64,000 nucleotides of DNA from contig BSQZ01000037.1 of NCBI GenBank assembly GCA_033239005.1, positions 6,349,001 to 6,413,000 of the forward strand. The letters are read 5' to 3'. A program made the position numbers and the translations under genes. Each line of letters starts with the position of its first letter. Positions within the stretch are counted from its first letter, which is position 1. The notes beneath the pieces are model-generated. The model made no database searches, had not been told where the DNA came from, and saw nothing but the letters and a program-made list of their open reading frames with translations. Below, in pieces: positions 1-11,825 of the stretch. This stretch comes from Lamellibrachia satsuma (lineage: Eukaryota; Annelida; Polychaeta; Sabellida; Siboglinidae).

Positions 1-460
1 CTGGTTCATTACCACGGATAACAACGTTATTTGACAACTTTCGCAATACTAGCATTTCGAACCAACGTTAAATGGGACTGGATTCGAAGTTTCAAAGCGT
101 TACTATAGTTGGACCTCGTGAGTAGCCCATGGTTAGATGTCAGTCAGACTCAGACGCGGCGTTCTCGGTCATCTCGACGAAGGCGAAGTTGGTGGCACAT
201 TTTCATTCAAACAACAGCTATTACCGCCAGATTGGCGCCAGAAGTTACTCAAGGCCGCGGCGTGCGCCGTCGTAGCCAAGGTAGGCGATACACACGAGGA
301 TGTAGAACCAACCGTCCTACCAAGTCTTGGTATTGGGGAAATCCAGCAGGCTCAGCGGAATGACCCTCTCTTGGGCCGAATCTAGTACGAATAGGGGACA
401 CGAACTCTCACGAAGGGAAAAACGGAAGGAACCACCAGCAGTAGCGAAACTCCTGCAACA

Positions 461-1716
461 ATGGGACCGGCTACAGATTTGTGCTACAGGTTATGCAGAA
501 TAATGATGGACCCATCGGACGGATCAAACGTAACGCAATTGTTGTTGCCAAGTACAATGAAGGACGAAGTCATGCAGGAATTACATGACAAGATGGGACA
601 TCAAGGCATAGAGAGAATAGAGAAACTAGTACGTTCGCGGTTTTACTGGCCAAATATTCGTTCGGACATTCAACACTGGATTTCGATGTGCGAGCGTTGC
701 AATCTTGCAAAAAATGCCATATTAAGGTACATACACCCGTGCATAGCATTGTGGCCAGGGAACCCTTAGAAGTAATCGCCATCGATTTTACAGTACTCGA
801 TCCTGCCAGTAACGGTATCGAAAATGTTCTGGTTACGACGGACGTATACAGCAAATTTACTATAGCAGTGCCGACTAGGAACCACACAGCGCAAACGGTA
901 ACAAAAGCTCTGGTACGAGAGTGGTTCTTCCGTTATGGAGTCCCGTGTTGGATACACGCGGACCAAGGATGTTGTTTTGACGCCAAGATTGTCACCGAGT
1001 TGTACAAGCTTTACGCGATCCAGAAATCCCGAACAACCCCGTACCATCCGATGGGAAACGGACAATGCGAGAGATATAACAGAACAATGCATGTATTGCT
1101 TCGCACGTTGACACCCACTCAGAAATCCAAATGGCCAGAGCATTTGCCAGAATTAACATATGTCTACAATGTAACACCCCATGCCTCGACTGGGTTTAGT
1201 CCCTTTTATCTCATGTTTAGCCGGGATCCGCGTTTTCCTGTTGATATTCGACTGCATCGTGACGACATGCTTGTATCGCAAGTGGCCCATGGAGACAGTA
1301 GTGACTGGGTGCATCAACATGAAACAAGACTGGAAAGGGCATACACGAAAGTGACCGAACAACTGAGCTTGGATATTGCCAATCGAAAGACTGTGCACGA
1401 TAAGCGGGTAAGGGAGGACGTCCTGCGTGTTGGGGAACACGTGCATTTACGCAACCGCGTGAAAGGGCGCAACAAGATAGGGGACGCGTGTGAGCCCAGC
1501 GTCTACATTATCAAAGAGAGAAAGGATGACATATATGTCGTTGCGCCAATGACTGACCATAAGAGAAGAGTCATTAACCGTACAGATTTACGAGTGTGTG
1601 TCCCAGAGACAGTGAGACGCGCAGTAGCGGAGCGGGAATCTCGATATCAAACACCTAGGCCTGGACCAAACATATTACATAGTGATGTAGAGTCATCGGA
1701 CGCCGAATGTGGATGA
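461..1716 (+). pseudogene. Gypsy integrase, copy A (frame-broken)
   Basis: Integrase would join the element cDNA to the host genome. An HHCC zinc-binding domain is readable at 461-720, with both histidines (HDKMGH) and the CERC cysteine pair. The catalytic core follows in the next frame from about 688, with the three acidic residues in AIDFT, HADQG and CERYNRT (D,D,E). The two parts are separated by a single-base frame break at an A6 run near 711. A TGA at 1714-1716 sits where copy B has CGA, and a later TAG occurs near 1880 where copy B reads through, so copy A is more decayed at the C-terminus. The C-terminal part has a basic, GPY/F-like region. Confidence 0.85.
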
Positions 1717-1911
1717 CTTGAAATCACCATCTCTCGAGAACCGACTATTAACTATTCCGATTCAGATTCGGACCAAGACCAGGTAATTATCTCGCCTATG
1801 CCTTTACGTCGGTCAACGCGACGTAATGCGGGCTACCATAGTAACCCTTTTCGGGATCCTAGATCAGTGCTTAATAATTAGACACATTTTAGACGCGAAT
1901 GCCTACATTTC

Positions 1912-1925
1912 AAAGTGGGGGAAGA
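1912..1925 (+). other. Polypurine tract, copy A
   Basis: A 14-base all-purine run except one T (AAAGTGGGGGAAGA) lies directly before the LTR start at 1926. This is the expected position and composition of the plus-strand primer of an LTR retrotransposon. Copy B has the same run at 15117-15129. Confidence 0.7.
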
Positions 1926-2261
1926 TATAACCCTGGTAGATTTAGCTGTTTATATATTTGTTAGGCTAGTCACTAGGGGGCGCTATGGCCAGTGTCACTC
2001 CCAGTTTAACAATCTGAGCAAGTTTTAGATAGTAGTCTGGGCAGTTCGCCCTGGAACGGAGAAGACGAGACACGTTGTTACATGCAAGCCACCTTCTCCC
2101 GGCTCAGTATATAGATATTGACAATTTATCTATGGTGGGTCACTTTTATAATACTTATATAATGAGGCTTTATTTATAAATTATTAGAAGAAGTTGTGAA
2201 AGTTTATGTGTTAAGTTGAATGTTTTGGAAGCCGCCACTTTTCCATTCAGGTAAGGGCATG

Positions 2262-2505
2262 GCGGCAATAGGTGTGCTGGACGTGGCGGCAATAGGTGTG
2301 CTGGGCGTGGCGGCAATAGGTATGCTGGACGTGGCGGCAATAGGTGTGCTGGGCGTGGCGGCAATAGGTATGCTGGACATGGCGGCAATAGGTGTGCTGG
2401 ACGTGGCGGCAATAGGTGTGCTGGACGTGGCGGCAATAGGTGTGCTGTGCGTGGCGGCAATAGGTGCGCTGGACGTGGCGGCAATAGGTATGCTGGACGT
2501 GGCAG
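2262..2505 (+). repeat. 24-bp minisatellite inside the LTR, copy A (10 units)
   Basis: Ten tandem units of 24 bp with the core GTGGCGGCAATAGG and variants ending GTGCTGGAC, GTGCTGGGC or ATGCTGGAC. The period is a multiple of three and no unit contains a stop, so several frames look open on both strands. These are not genes. Copy B has 15 units. Confidence 0.93.
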
Positions 2506-2865
2506 TAATTTTGTTGTTATACATTTCCATTCATTTAAAGAGTGTATACAACTAATTGTTAATTACTGGTATATCAAGCACTTTCTAAACGTGATAATGT
2601 ATTAGAGAGGTTGTAATGCCGCGTTGGTTGTTTCAATACAGTCGCTGGGAGCAGAAACTCCGTTTGTGATACATTCACCTATTACTATTCTAGGCCATTG
2701 TTGCGGGCGTGTACCATTGTACTTTCAATGCTTTGTTTTGACGTTTATGAATGTATCGCTATGTTGTCATCGCCTATGTATATGCTACTCAAAGTACAAC
2801 CTGGATTCATGGGTTTCGAGCAAATGTAATGACACGGCTCTGTTAAAGGATTGCGTGTCCATATG

Positions 2866-3094
<229 letters not shown>

Positions 3095-3521
3095 TTGGAG
3101 TGTATGAACCTAGTTGATTTCGTCATATATTCAAAGTCACATTGATGTAAATGAGTGTTGACGAATGATCTTTATTCGTGGCCCCGTTACTTTATTATAT
3201 TGCTATATTGATAGAAGACATTGATTTTGCATTGTGATTACAACTGTTTTCTTTGCCCACTTTATAATTATAATGTTACAGTAGTAGTGGTGTTGGTATG
3301 CAACTCTTTGTTTCAGTTGCTATATTTCCTCTGTAAGCTTTTAATTCACCCATTAAACACTGTCAATACCCAATAGTCGTTCGACTTGGTTACAACCAGA
3401 TATAATAACAGTTGGTATAAGATGCAAATACATTTTTGTAAGCTTGCGGTGATGTGTGTAATATAATATTGACCCCCAGGTCTGGATGTAGCGTCAGTGT
3501 TGTACCAATTCTTCTTCAACC

Positions 3522-3775
3522 TAAATGCGTTACAGTTGTAACTGTTCCCTCCCCCGATGTTGTTACAGTTGTAATTGTTCCCTCCTCCAATGTTGTTACA
3601 GTTGTAACTGTTCCCTCCCCCAATGTTGTTACAGTTGTAACTGTTCCCTCCTCCTATGTTTTTACAGTTCTAACTGTTCCCTCCTCCTATGTTGTTACAG
3701 TTGTAACTGTTCCCTCCTCCTATGTTGTTACAGTTGTAACTGTTCCCTCCTCCTCTGTTCCCTCCTCCTATGTTG
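3522..3775 (+). repeat. 33-bp minisatellite, copy A (7 units)
   Basis: Seven units of 33 bp with core TTACAGTTGTAACTGTTCCC followed by TCCTCC and a variable CAATGTT or TATGTT end. TTACAGTTGTAACTG is itself near-palindromic (CAGTTGTAACTG). It is open in two frames because the period is divisible by three, and no gene is inferred. It lies just downstream of the LTR, outside the element. Confidence 0.92.
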
Positions 3776-5640
3776 CCTCTGGTGTCTTCCACCATCTTTC
3801 GGTGTGCAGGAATCGCAGCCATTGTTTCAGGGTGCATTCAACATCTCTGTTGTTTGCACCCCGAGTGCAGGCCGGGGTTCCGACATACTGCACCTGTTGA
3901 AAATGTTAACATATTTGAAATATCTACCATGTTAAAGGCAAATGCAGAGTAAAATGGTGAAAAAAACTATGCATCCAACAATAGTGTATTTATGTTCAAT
4001 ATGGGGTATATATCACATTTCCATAGAACAAATAAAATAAGCAAAATGCTAACTAACTAACTAAACTCCATAATTAAATACATGCTTGAGAATATTTTAA
4101 GCACATACTATAGAGTCAAATGTAGCTGTTGCTATTCACTAACATCTCAAATAGAATAACTTCTACAATTTCTCCAACCTCCACAAGCCCGCCAGGACTG
4201 GATAAAACTGTTGCATAATTGTCAACAACATTGTTATGAACCCGCCTACGTATTGATCAGTATGAAAATAATTATTTCATAGATCGAAGCATCCGTAATA
4301 ACTAAACACTACAAAAAAACAGATAAACATGTTTTGTTATGTTGAGTGACCACTAACGCGATCAAAGTCCCTATTATCGCTAGCCCAACAATAAACTCAA
4401 TTAAAATACAATAACACATTTATGGTACTAATCTGTTATGAAATACAACCTTCATGTGACAATCGCTATATTTTACTATAATAAAACATTACCTCAAATT
4501 GCTATCTACAAATAACGTTTTCTCTGCTGGTACATTTAACGGTTTAACGTACGTTATCAAAATTTGCCGCCGAATGGGTGACTAAACCGCATTTCTGACA
4601 TTCATCTCCCACGCTGTATCGCTACGTATACGTGTTAAACCCCGCTTGACGAGTCGCTCTTTGGATTGCATGATTAATCGTATATTGGATGTCGTTGACA
4701 CAACGATGGGGAACCGTTACCATGCATATCGCGACAGTGGCGACTATTTGACAACGGTACCCCAACCAATGAGCATATGCGAGATTCTTCGCTAGGTGTC
4801 GCTACGATGTTTTGGCGTAACGTAGGCGTGACGTCGCCGCGTTGCCGTCTGCCCACTACAAGTTTCCACGGTCGGCCCAACATTGGCATTACGCCAACAG
4901 GCAGACCCCGACCGAGGCGACCTCATTACAATGCTGGCCCAACCAAGCTGTGCTAGTTGGGAAACGTACTTTTATGACTAGGCCACGCGTTCATACCGGA
5001 CTGGTTTTGTGATTGACCCAGCGACCTGCAGCAAGCAAGCGGTGTAGTTTGTATTGGTACGCTATGTGTTACAGTAGGTCACAAGGCGTATACGTAAGCG
5101 GTGTATTCACCATATCTTTATTAGTATAACCTTACACAGCAACATGTCAATGACGCAAAATCTAAAAGGTAAGTGAATATATACTACTATCAAGTCAACA
5201 TACTGATAATATTGCTAATTGTAAAAGTTACACAAGTAAATTGCTGATAATATTGCTAATTTTACTTTTGACATTGTCTCGAGCCTGCCTTGCTGTTTCT
5301 CACCATCTAAGCATACATTTGTATATTTCGTGACACTGTCTCCAGCCTGCCTTCCTATTCCTCCATCTCAGCATATATTTATTTATTTTATGACATTGTC
5401 TCCACCCTGCCTTGCTGTTTCTCACCGTCTCCGCATACATTTATGTACTTTATGACACCGCCTCTAGCCTACCTTCCAATTCCCCCCATCTCAGCCCAGT
5501 ACGTAGCTTTTTGAAGAGTGTGTGTGCGCCTACACGGCAGCACCAAACACATTATCGGCTTTAGTGTAATTACTGTTACGTTTTAAGGCATTATCACATG
5601 CCAGTTTTAGCAAATTGCTCTATGAAGATAAAGTGATCGT
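3776..5640. other. Gene-free flank of copy A
   Basis: AT-rich DNA with no convincing coding potential, present again at 17046-18925. It holds a doubled CTGATAATATTGCTAATT motif around 5200-5260 and the four-unit repeat listed separately. A GC-richer patch at 4600-5000 has no recognisable product in any frame. It could be an old transposon remnant, but nothing in it identifies a family. Confidence 0.6.
5268..5500 (+). repeat. Degenerate ~62-bp tandem repeat, copy A (4 units)
   Basis: Four diverged units beginning TGACATTGTCTC or TGACACTGTCTCC, followed by AGCCTGCCTTGC, then CATCTCAGCATA and an ATTTAT stretch. The same four units occur in copy B at 18532-18770. Confidence 0.75.
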
Positions 5641-5918
5641 GGGGAAGATAAAAGTTTCCGAAATTACGACGGCAATCGCTCAATTTCGAACACTTTAACC
5701 AAGCTACAGGTGGCACAAACAGTATCAGATGATTCAGCCAAGCATGACGGCTGCACTGCAATATTCAGCGAAGGCTCTCTACCAGTTGGCCGGCTTTGTG
5801 TCAGGAAAACCAGTCTGCAGTTCATTGTGGAAAGCACTGACAATGAACGACATTTCCTGAACGCAGCCAACCAGAAGAGGTAAACGAGGGGGAACAATGC
5901 TACGTAGACCCATTCAAG

Positions 5919-6771
5919 GTGGTATTGTCTGGCTTCAGGCGCATTCAATGTGTTATCTCCACAGTCGGAAAGGTGAGACATTGCAATGACAATTGTGTCA
6001 ATCTGAACAATATGACACATACACAGGCGGGCCACACACGCGCCCTAGGGTGCAACTTACAACATGACGTTCACGTTAGCAGAAATGGGGCTAATCACAA
6101 CAACCTCATTAACGTACAATCGAACAAGTGGGATCTACCAACCATCATCAATACTAACATTCGGGGTGCCTTGGCAAGCAAAATCGATGAAATCAAAGTA
6201 ATTAAAACAACTACGGAATGGATGTCCTAGCACTCACTGAGACATGGTGTACCAGCAGAATACCAGACGGCTCGCTCTCGTTACCCTGTTTCAACCTCTA
6301 CAGGAGGGACAGGCAAGATGGCTGTCAACATGGAGGGATTGTTTGCTATGTACGAGATACGATCCCGACTAAGCAATGGGCAGCCAACTAAACCAACCAG
6401 GACTTGAAATTACGTGGATGACGATACGTCCACCAAAGATGCCTCGCAACCACCCGCAAATAGCAATATGTACAGTGTACCACCCGACCGGGGCAGACGA
6501 CTGGACATTGCTAAACCATATTGACCAGTCTGCTGACTATGTACGCCGTCACCATCCGTATACTGGCGTCATCAGAATGGGCGACTTTAACAAGTTGAAA
6601 GATTTTCATTTGAAACGAAATCACAACCTAAAATAAATTGTTGACATACCAACAGGAGGAACTGCGACACTGGACAAAATCTATACCAACCTAACTGATT
6701 TATACCACCGTCCAGTAGTCATAGCACCGATTGGCCTGTCGGATCACATGGTGGTGGTATGTACTCAATCA
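5919..6771 (+). pseudogene. LINE endonuclease fragment (host LINE), copy A
   Basis: Translation in two frames shows pieces of an apurinic-type endonuclease (EEP fold) of a non-LTR retrotransposon: INTNIRGALASKIDE near 6145-6190, LALTETWC just after it, ICTVYHP near 6465, a GDFN motif near 6580 and a LSDHMVVV motif near 6738-6760. The element is broken by a frame change after 6230, a stop near 6378 and another near 6636. It is interrupted at 6772 by the reversed RTE-like LINE. The RT half is missing from copy A but is present in copy B at 23205-25110. A CR1/L2/jockey-type clade is likely; the exact clade is inference. Confidence 0.75.
6758..6771 (+). repeat. Target-site duplication of the RTE insertion (left), copy A
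   Basis: TATGTACTCAATCA lies at the junction between the host LINE and the reversed RTE element. The partner copy exists only in copy B (23205-23218), because copy A lost that side. Confidence 0.75.
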
Positions 6772-7888
6772 CTTACTTATGCCCATCGCCCCTCTTGGGG
6801 CATAGGCCGTCGACAACAGATCGCCAGAGTCCCCTGTCCTTGGCCATCCTCTCTAACTGGTTCCAGGTGTAGCCCATCTTCCTGGTGTCTGCCTGGAGGT
6901 CCCGTCGCCACGTGTTTTTTGGTCGTCCTCTTCTCCGGTTGCCTTGAGGATTCCATGTCAGCGCTTGCCTGGTGGTGCTTGTTACTGGTTTTCGGAGCGA
7001 GTGGCCAATCCCAGGCCCATCTTCTTCTTCTGATTTCCTCTTCGACAGGTCGTTGTTGTGTCTTTTCCCACAATGCACTGTTGCTGATGGTGTCTGGCCA
7101 GTGGATCTGGAGGATTCTTCTCAGGCAGTTGTTGACAAAGGTCTGCACTTTGTTGATGGTGGTGTTGGTCATCCTCCATGTCTCTGCTCCATACAACAAG
7201 ACCATCTTCACGTTGGAGTTGAACAACCGGATCTTTGTGCGTGATGACAGTACCCTGGAGCTCCAAATGTTCTTCAGTTGCAGGAATGCCACTCTTGCCT
7301 TGCCTATCCTTGCTCTGACGTCTGCGTCTGTGCCGCCCCGCTTGTTGATGACACTGCCGAGGTATGTGAAGGTCTCTACCTCCTCCAGTGCATTCCCCTC
7401 CAGTGTGACTGGGTCAGTGCTGGCTGCATTCATCCTGAGGACCTTGGGTCTTTCCTTTGTGGATGTTCAGGCCCACTTGTAAGGAGACAGCTGCCAGTTC
7501 TGTCGTCTTGTCCTGCATCTGTTGATCGCTGTGAGACAGCAGTGCCAAGTCATCGGCGAAGTCCAGGTCTTCAAGTTGCGTCCATAGTGTCCACTGGATC
7601 CCACTTGTCCTCTGTACTGTGGTCATCTTCATAATCCAGTCAATGGCCAGGAGGAAGAGGAATGAGGGACAGCAGGCAGCCTTGTCTTACTCCAGTCTTT
7701 ACCTCGAAGCGACAGGTGAACTGTCCTCCATGGATTACCCTACAGCCTGTTCCGTCATAGCTGTTCTTGATTAGGTTGACCAGTTTAGTGGGTACCCCAT
7801 AGTGTCGTAGCAGTTTCCAGAGGGTCTTCCTGTCAACACTGTCAAATGCCTTTTCATAGTCAACGAAGTTCACGTAGAGGGAAGAGTT
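6772..7888 (-). pseudogene. RTE-like LINE, 3' part, copy A (reverse strand)
   Basis: Reading leftwards from 7888 gives the middle and end of a reverse transcriptase: VDYEKAFDSVD, TGVRQGCLLS, FADDLALLSHSD, then the C-terminal FTYLGSVI and RRRWAW regions down to about 6773. The reading frame breaks near 7665 by an extra base that copy B lacks, and again at the GGG run at 7446-7448, a break shared with copy B. The homology with copy B ends abruptly at 7888, the right breakpoint of the duplication. Confidence 0.82.
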
Positions 7889-8130
7889 CTGACTGAATCT
7901 CCTGCACTTGTTCCTACCGACAGCAAATGTAAACCAAGCGTCTCATTCTCTACCAAATACACTACTTATACTGACAATAAATGTACACCAATCATATGTA
8001 GCAACACACTACTTGTTCTGACTGATAGTACTTGCACACCAACCATCTCTTCCAATACACTACTGGCAGTAAATATACACCAATACACTACTTATTCTGA
8101 CTGATAGTACATGTACACCTAACAGATTCA
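7889..8130 (+). repeat. Degenerate ~75-bp repeats past the duplication breakpoint
   Basis: Loosely repeated phrases such as AATACACTACTTATTCTGAC and GATAGTACATGTACACC occur three to four times with divergence. No coding potential is seen. This unique DNA replaces the rest of the RTE element found in copy B. Confidence 0.5.
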
Positions 8131-8635
8131 ATTCACCTATCACTCGTCCAGGGGTAGAAATCAGAACACTTGCCTCTGACAGACACCCTAGTATCCAAAA
8201 GACCTTGGCTGATAGATCAGACATTAGTACAACCTTGATATGTAGACAGTGCGCATGACAAGACCCGGCAGACGGCCAACGGTTTTCTGTGTGCTATCGT
8301 AGTTTTCACCGATGAAATAACATAATTCATGTTGTTAATGTATATCACAAGACAAATTCAGTTGTATGGTAGTGTGTTGTGTTACGTAGGGAGCGGTGGT
8401 CTAATGGTTAATAAACATACAACATACATAGCAGTTTGTGTTTTATTCAAATAAATACGCCATGTCGCCTAACGGTGACGATTATTGAAATGAATATATA
8501 TACATCCCATTTTCAAAACCTGCATTATATTTGAATTTTATATTTACATAAATTAAACGTGTTGTTATTGATTTACGACTTTCAAATGGTTTCTAGTCAG
8601 ATGCATGATAATGCAGGACCAGATATATTAGGGCG
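8131..8635. other. Unannotated spacer
   Basis: No gene, RNA or repeat could be supported. It is ordinary AT-rich sequence between the duplication breakpoint and the foldback element. Confidence 0.5.
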
Positions 8636-9256
<621 letters not shown>

Positions 9257-9264
<8 letters not shown>

Positions 9265-9501
9265 TGGAGTGTATGAACCTATTTGATTTCGTCATGTATT
9301 CAAAGTCACATTGATGTAAATGGGTTTTGACGAATGATCTTTATTTGTGGCCACGTTACTTTATTATGTTGTTAAATGTTAAACTAGTAGTGATGTTGGT
9401 ACGCAACTCTTTTTTTCAGTTGCTATATTTCCTCTGAAAGCTTTTAATTCACCCATTCACCCAACACTGTCAATACCCAACAGTCGTTCGACTTGGTTAC
9501 A
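9257..9501 (+). repeat. 5' LTR tail of Gypsy copy B
   Basis: This matches the last ~300 bp of the copy A LTR (3095-3394) with an internal gap, and ends in GTTACA at 9496-9501, two bases before the primer binding site. The upstream part of the LTR, including the 24-bp minisatellite, is missing. The preceding (AT)n (9185-9256) is what remains of its microsatellite. Confidence 0.8.
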
Positions 9502-9503
9502 AT

Positions 9504-9521
9504 TGGTGTCAGAAGTGGGAT
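9504..9521 (+). other. Primer binding site (tRNA-Leu type)
   Basis: TGGTGTCAGAAGTGGGAT begins two bases after the LTR end. It is complementary to the 3' end of animal leucine tRNAs (ending CCCACTTCTGACACCA). It fixes the LTR boundary and the + orientation of the element. Confidence 0.82.
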
Positions 9522-9589
9522 ATCTGACAGTGTAAGCTTCCAGAGGAAGGAGGGCTTCGGCAGAAGAGAAGTTAGCTCGGCTGGGGGAG

Positions 9590-10371
9590 ATGGAGGAGAC
9601 GCTAAAACGCAACCAACAGCAGCCTGTCAACGTCACGGTGACCGCCCCTCCGACTCGAAAACTGACGATGTTCAACGGTCGAACTAGTGAACTTCACTAC
9701 TGGATCGGGGAAGCACGGAGCATCTTACCATCCGTCTCTTCGTCCGATAGCCTGTCATTTTCGATCGCCCACCTGGATGGACCGGCCCGGGAAGAAGTAA
9801 GGTAAGCCCCAAGTGAGGAGAAGGACTGTAATGATTTTATTTACGTTACTGGCGTCTGGTTTTGGAGAAAACCGCAGTAATGCACAGCTGAAGAGAGAAT
9901 TATACGTTCGGGTGCAGGGTAGTAGAGAAAGCGTTAGAGAGTTCTCCAGAGCGCTCCTGGAAATTTCTGAAGGATTGACTGATAAGGCTGAAAGTAAGGA
10001 TAATATGTTGATAGAAATATTGTGTGAAAACCTGTTAGAACCTCAGATAAAACGGGAAATAAAGAGACTAGTTCGGACTGACCCCAACATTTCGTTTGGC
10101 GCATTGCGTACCGAATCGATTCAACTAGAGGAGGACGTTTTGAGTGGGCCACACAGGAGTGTACGTGTGAGGGAAGTTCACGAACCCCGCCACGCCTCTG
10201 ATGACCCGAGTCCACTGGAACGAATTGCGACCCAGTTGGAACTACTCGCGACCACTCAGTCGAAAATCATGTCTTTGTTGCAAGCACAACAACAGACGGC
10301 TGCTGGGGTGGCTGCGAGACCTAGCAGACCGGAACCCCGCAGCACCGAATCACTTCACTGTGAGTACTGCA
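9590..10371 (+). pseudogene. Gypsy gag, copy B (interrupted)
   Basis: Gag is the structural protein of the particle. Translation from 9590 starts MEETLKRNQQQP and enters a retrotransposon-gag region (ELHYWIGEARSILPS). It meets a TAA at 9803-9805, changes frame near 9843 and continues through ELYVRVQGSRESVREFSR and a Gln-rich stretch to a zinc knuckle start CEYC near 10363. There the MITE interrupts it, and the knuckle resumes after 10828 with the remaining Gly-His. The last knuckle cysteine is an arginine codon (CGT) near 10854. Nothing after about 11000 belongs to gag. Confidence 0.75.
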
Positions 10372-10824
10372 GGGGTATGACCACAGTTGACCTTCCTGTT
10401 TATTGTTTCACGAATGTAGTGCGTATGAAATTGTAAAATGGGAAATTAATAAATTAATATTATGTGACACGAGTGCCTTTGAGCAGGAATATTCACAGGT
10501 TTGTTTGTAGAAGCTATTGGCTGTGAAACATTGCATTTTTTTAAAGAGTTTAACTGGCGGAGGGATTTTGGGGGAATTTTTCTGCTATGGACCACGTGGG
10601 CGCATGAATACATGGCTGTTTTTGTAAAAATTGATAGGCATCGCACGTCGGGGCGATTTAAAAGAGCTGGCGGTATGTGATTTTGATAAAATTTGGTCAG
10701 TATATAAATGAGATGATGGCAGTTGCTGTGGACAATTTTCAAAATTTTTGATGGTCACGTTTTCTTATAATCATAAAAACGTTAACATGGCCACCAATGC
10801 AATTCTCAACTGTGGTCTGACTCC
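10372..10824 (+). mobile_element. MITE, 453 bp, inserted in the gag zinc knuckle
   Basis: The terminal inverted repeats are GGGGTATGACCACAGTTGA on the left and the complement of GGAGTCAGACCACAGTTGA on the right, 16 of 19 matching. They are flanked by TGCA at 10368-10371 and 10825-10828. Removing the insert plus one TGCA restores the open gag frame, which supports these limits. No transposase is encoded. Related copies lie at 32824-33244, 34621-34885 and 34954-35390. Confidence 0.8.
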
Positions 10825-11066
10825 TGCAGGCGAAGGGGTCACACCCAGAATACGCGTTGGAAGCGGGCAAATGATATACGCCGTACCGATGAGCAGTCTG
10901 GTGTTCATGCATACGGGGATCAGTCAGATACCCGTGCAATGCGGGGTGGTCCAGTAGCGCGATCTATGTCGCGTCCAAATGTGCCAGTACCACCCCGGGG
11001 TCAACAGGGAAACTAATTCACCCCGTTGCCGAGCGTCAGGCAGGCGGGCGTAGTAGCATTGACTGT

Positions 11067-11525
11067 GTGTTAGTGGACGCTATTGTGGGTAAGACCCCTA
11101 TCATTTCATGTGATATAGTAGGCGAAAAAACCAGTATGCTTTTAGATATGGGTTCGGAAGTAACTATTTTACAGGAATGGTGGTTCAACGAATACTTAAT
11201 GGCTTTTGTCGAATGCTTAGAGGATGCGTCGTCATGGTTACGACTGGAAGCAGCCAACTCTCTAGTGTTCCCATACATTGGGTACTTTACAGCCGATAGA
11301 AATGTGTTTGGCACTATCGTTAAGAACAAAAGGATTCTAGTGCAGAAAGACCCACCGGGGCTAAATCACCACATGCAAACCTCGGGGATACTGGGTATGA
11401 ATGTTTTGGGTGCAATCCCAGAAATTAGGGAACTACTTCGCACCATAGAGACCCATGATCGTGAACCAAAATGGGAAATAGAGGGAAGAGTAGTGAAAAT
11501 TGCAGGGGACACAAGTGTAAATTAA
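11067..11525 (+). pseudogene. Gypsy protease region, copy B
   Basis: This is a retropepsin-like aspartic protease region, which would cut the Gag-Pol polyprotein. The flap and substrate region is readable (KTPIISCDIVGEKTSMLLD, later GILGMNVLG). The catalytic triplet Asp-Thr-Gly is Asp-Met-Gly at 11145-11153. An ACG to ATG change at a CpG would explain it. Without the threonine the fireman's-grip geometry is lost, so activity is unlikely. The segment ends at a stop at 11523-11525, and the gap to the RT (11526-11825) continues in another frame from 11553 with a recognisable linker. Confidence 0.7.
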
Positions 11526-11825
11526 CCGGTATGGTCATCGTGTAATGTCACAGTGTCAGGGCCACGTTGCAGCGGTAACGGAATGGTAGAACCATTGGAT
11601 GAACCCCTAAAGGGAGGTTTACTCCTCCAAGCGGGACTAGTAGGTTCCATTAATAGTTGTTTTGGGGTGACCATCGTCAACCCAACTCCCAACGTGTTGT
11701 GGTTGCGTTCCCGTTCCCCGGTAGGGAGGATTTATACAGTTGATGTAATCGACAGGGATCCAGAGCACAAGGTAGCTTTCCAGGAATTGGATGACGAGTT
11801 GAGAGTGAGCTTGGAACCCTGACAG

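Noticed and set aside
2170..2555. Long overlapping open frames on both strands
   Set aside because: They come from a 24-bp tandem repeat without stops. The protein text is an 8-residue repeat in every frame and its length changes with repeat number.
8392..8425. tRNA or SINE A-box-like GGTGGTCTAATGGTTA
   Set aside because: No B box (GGTTCGA-type) or cloverleaf pairing follows at a suitable distance.
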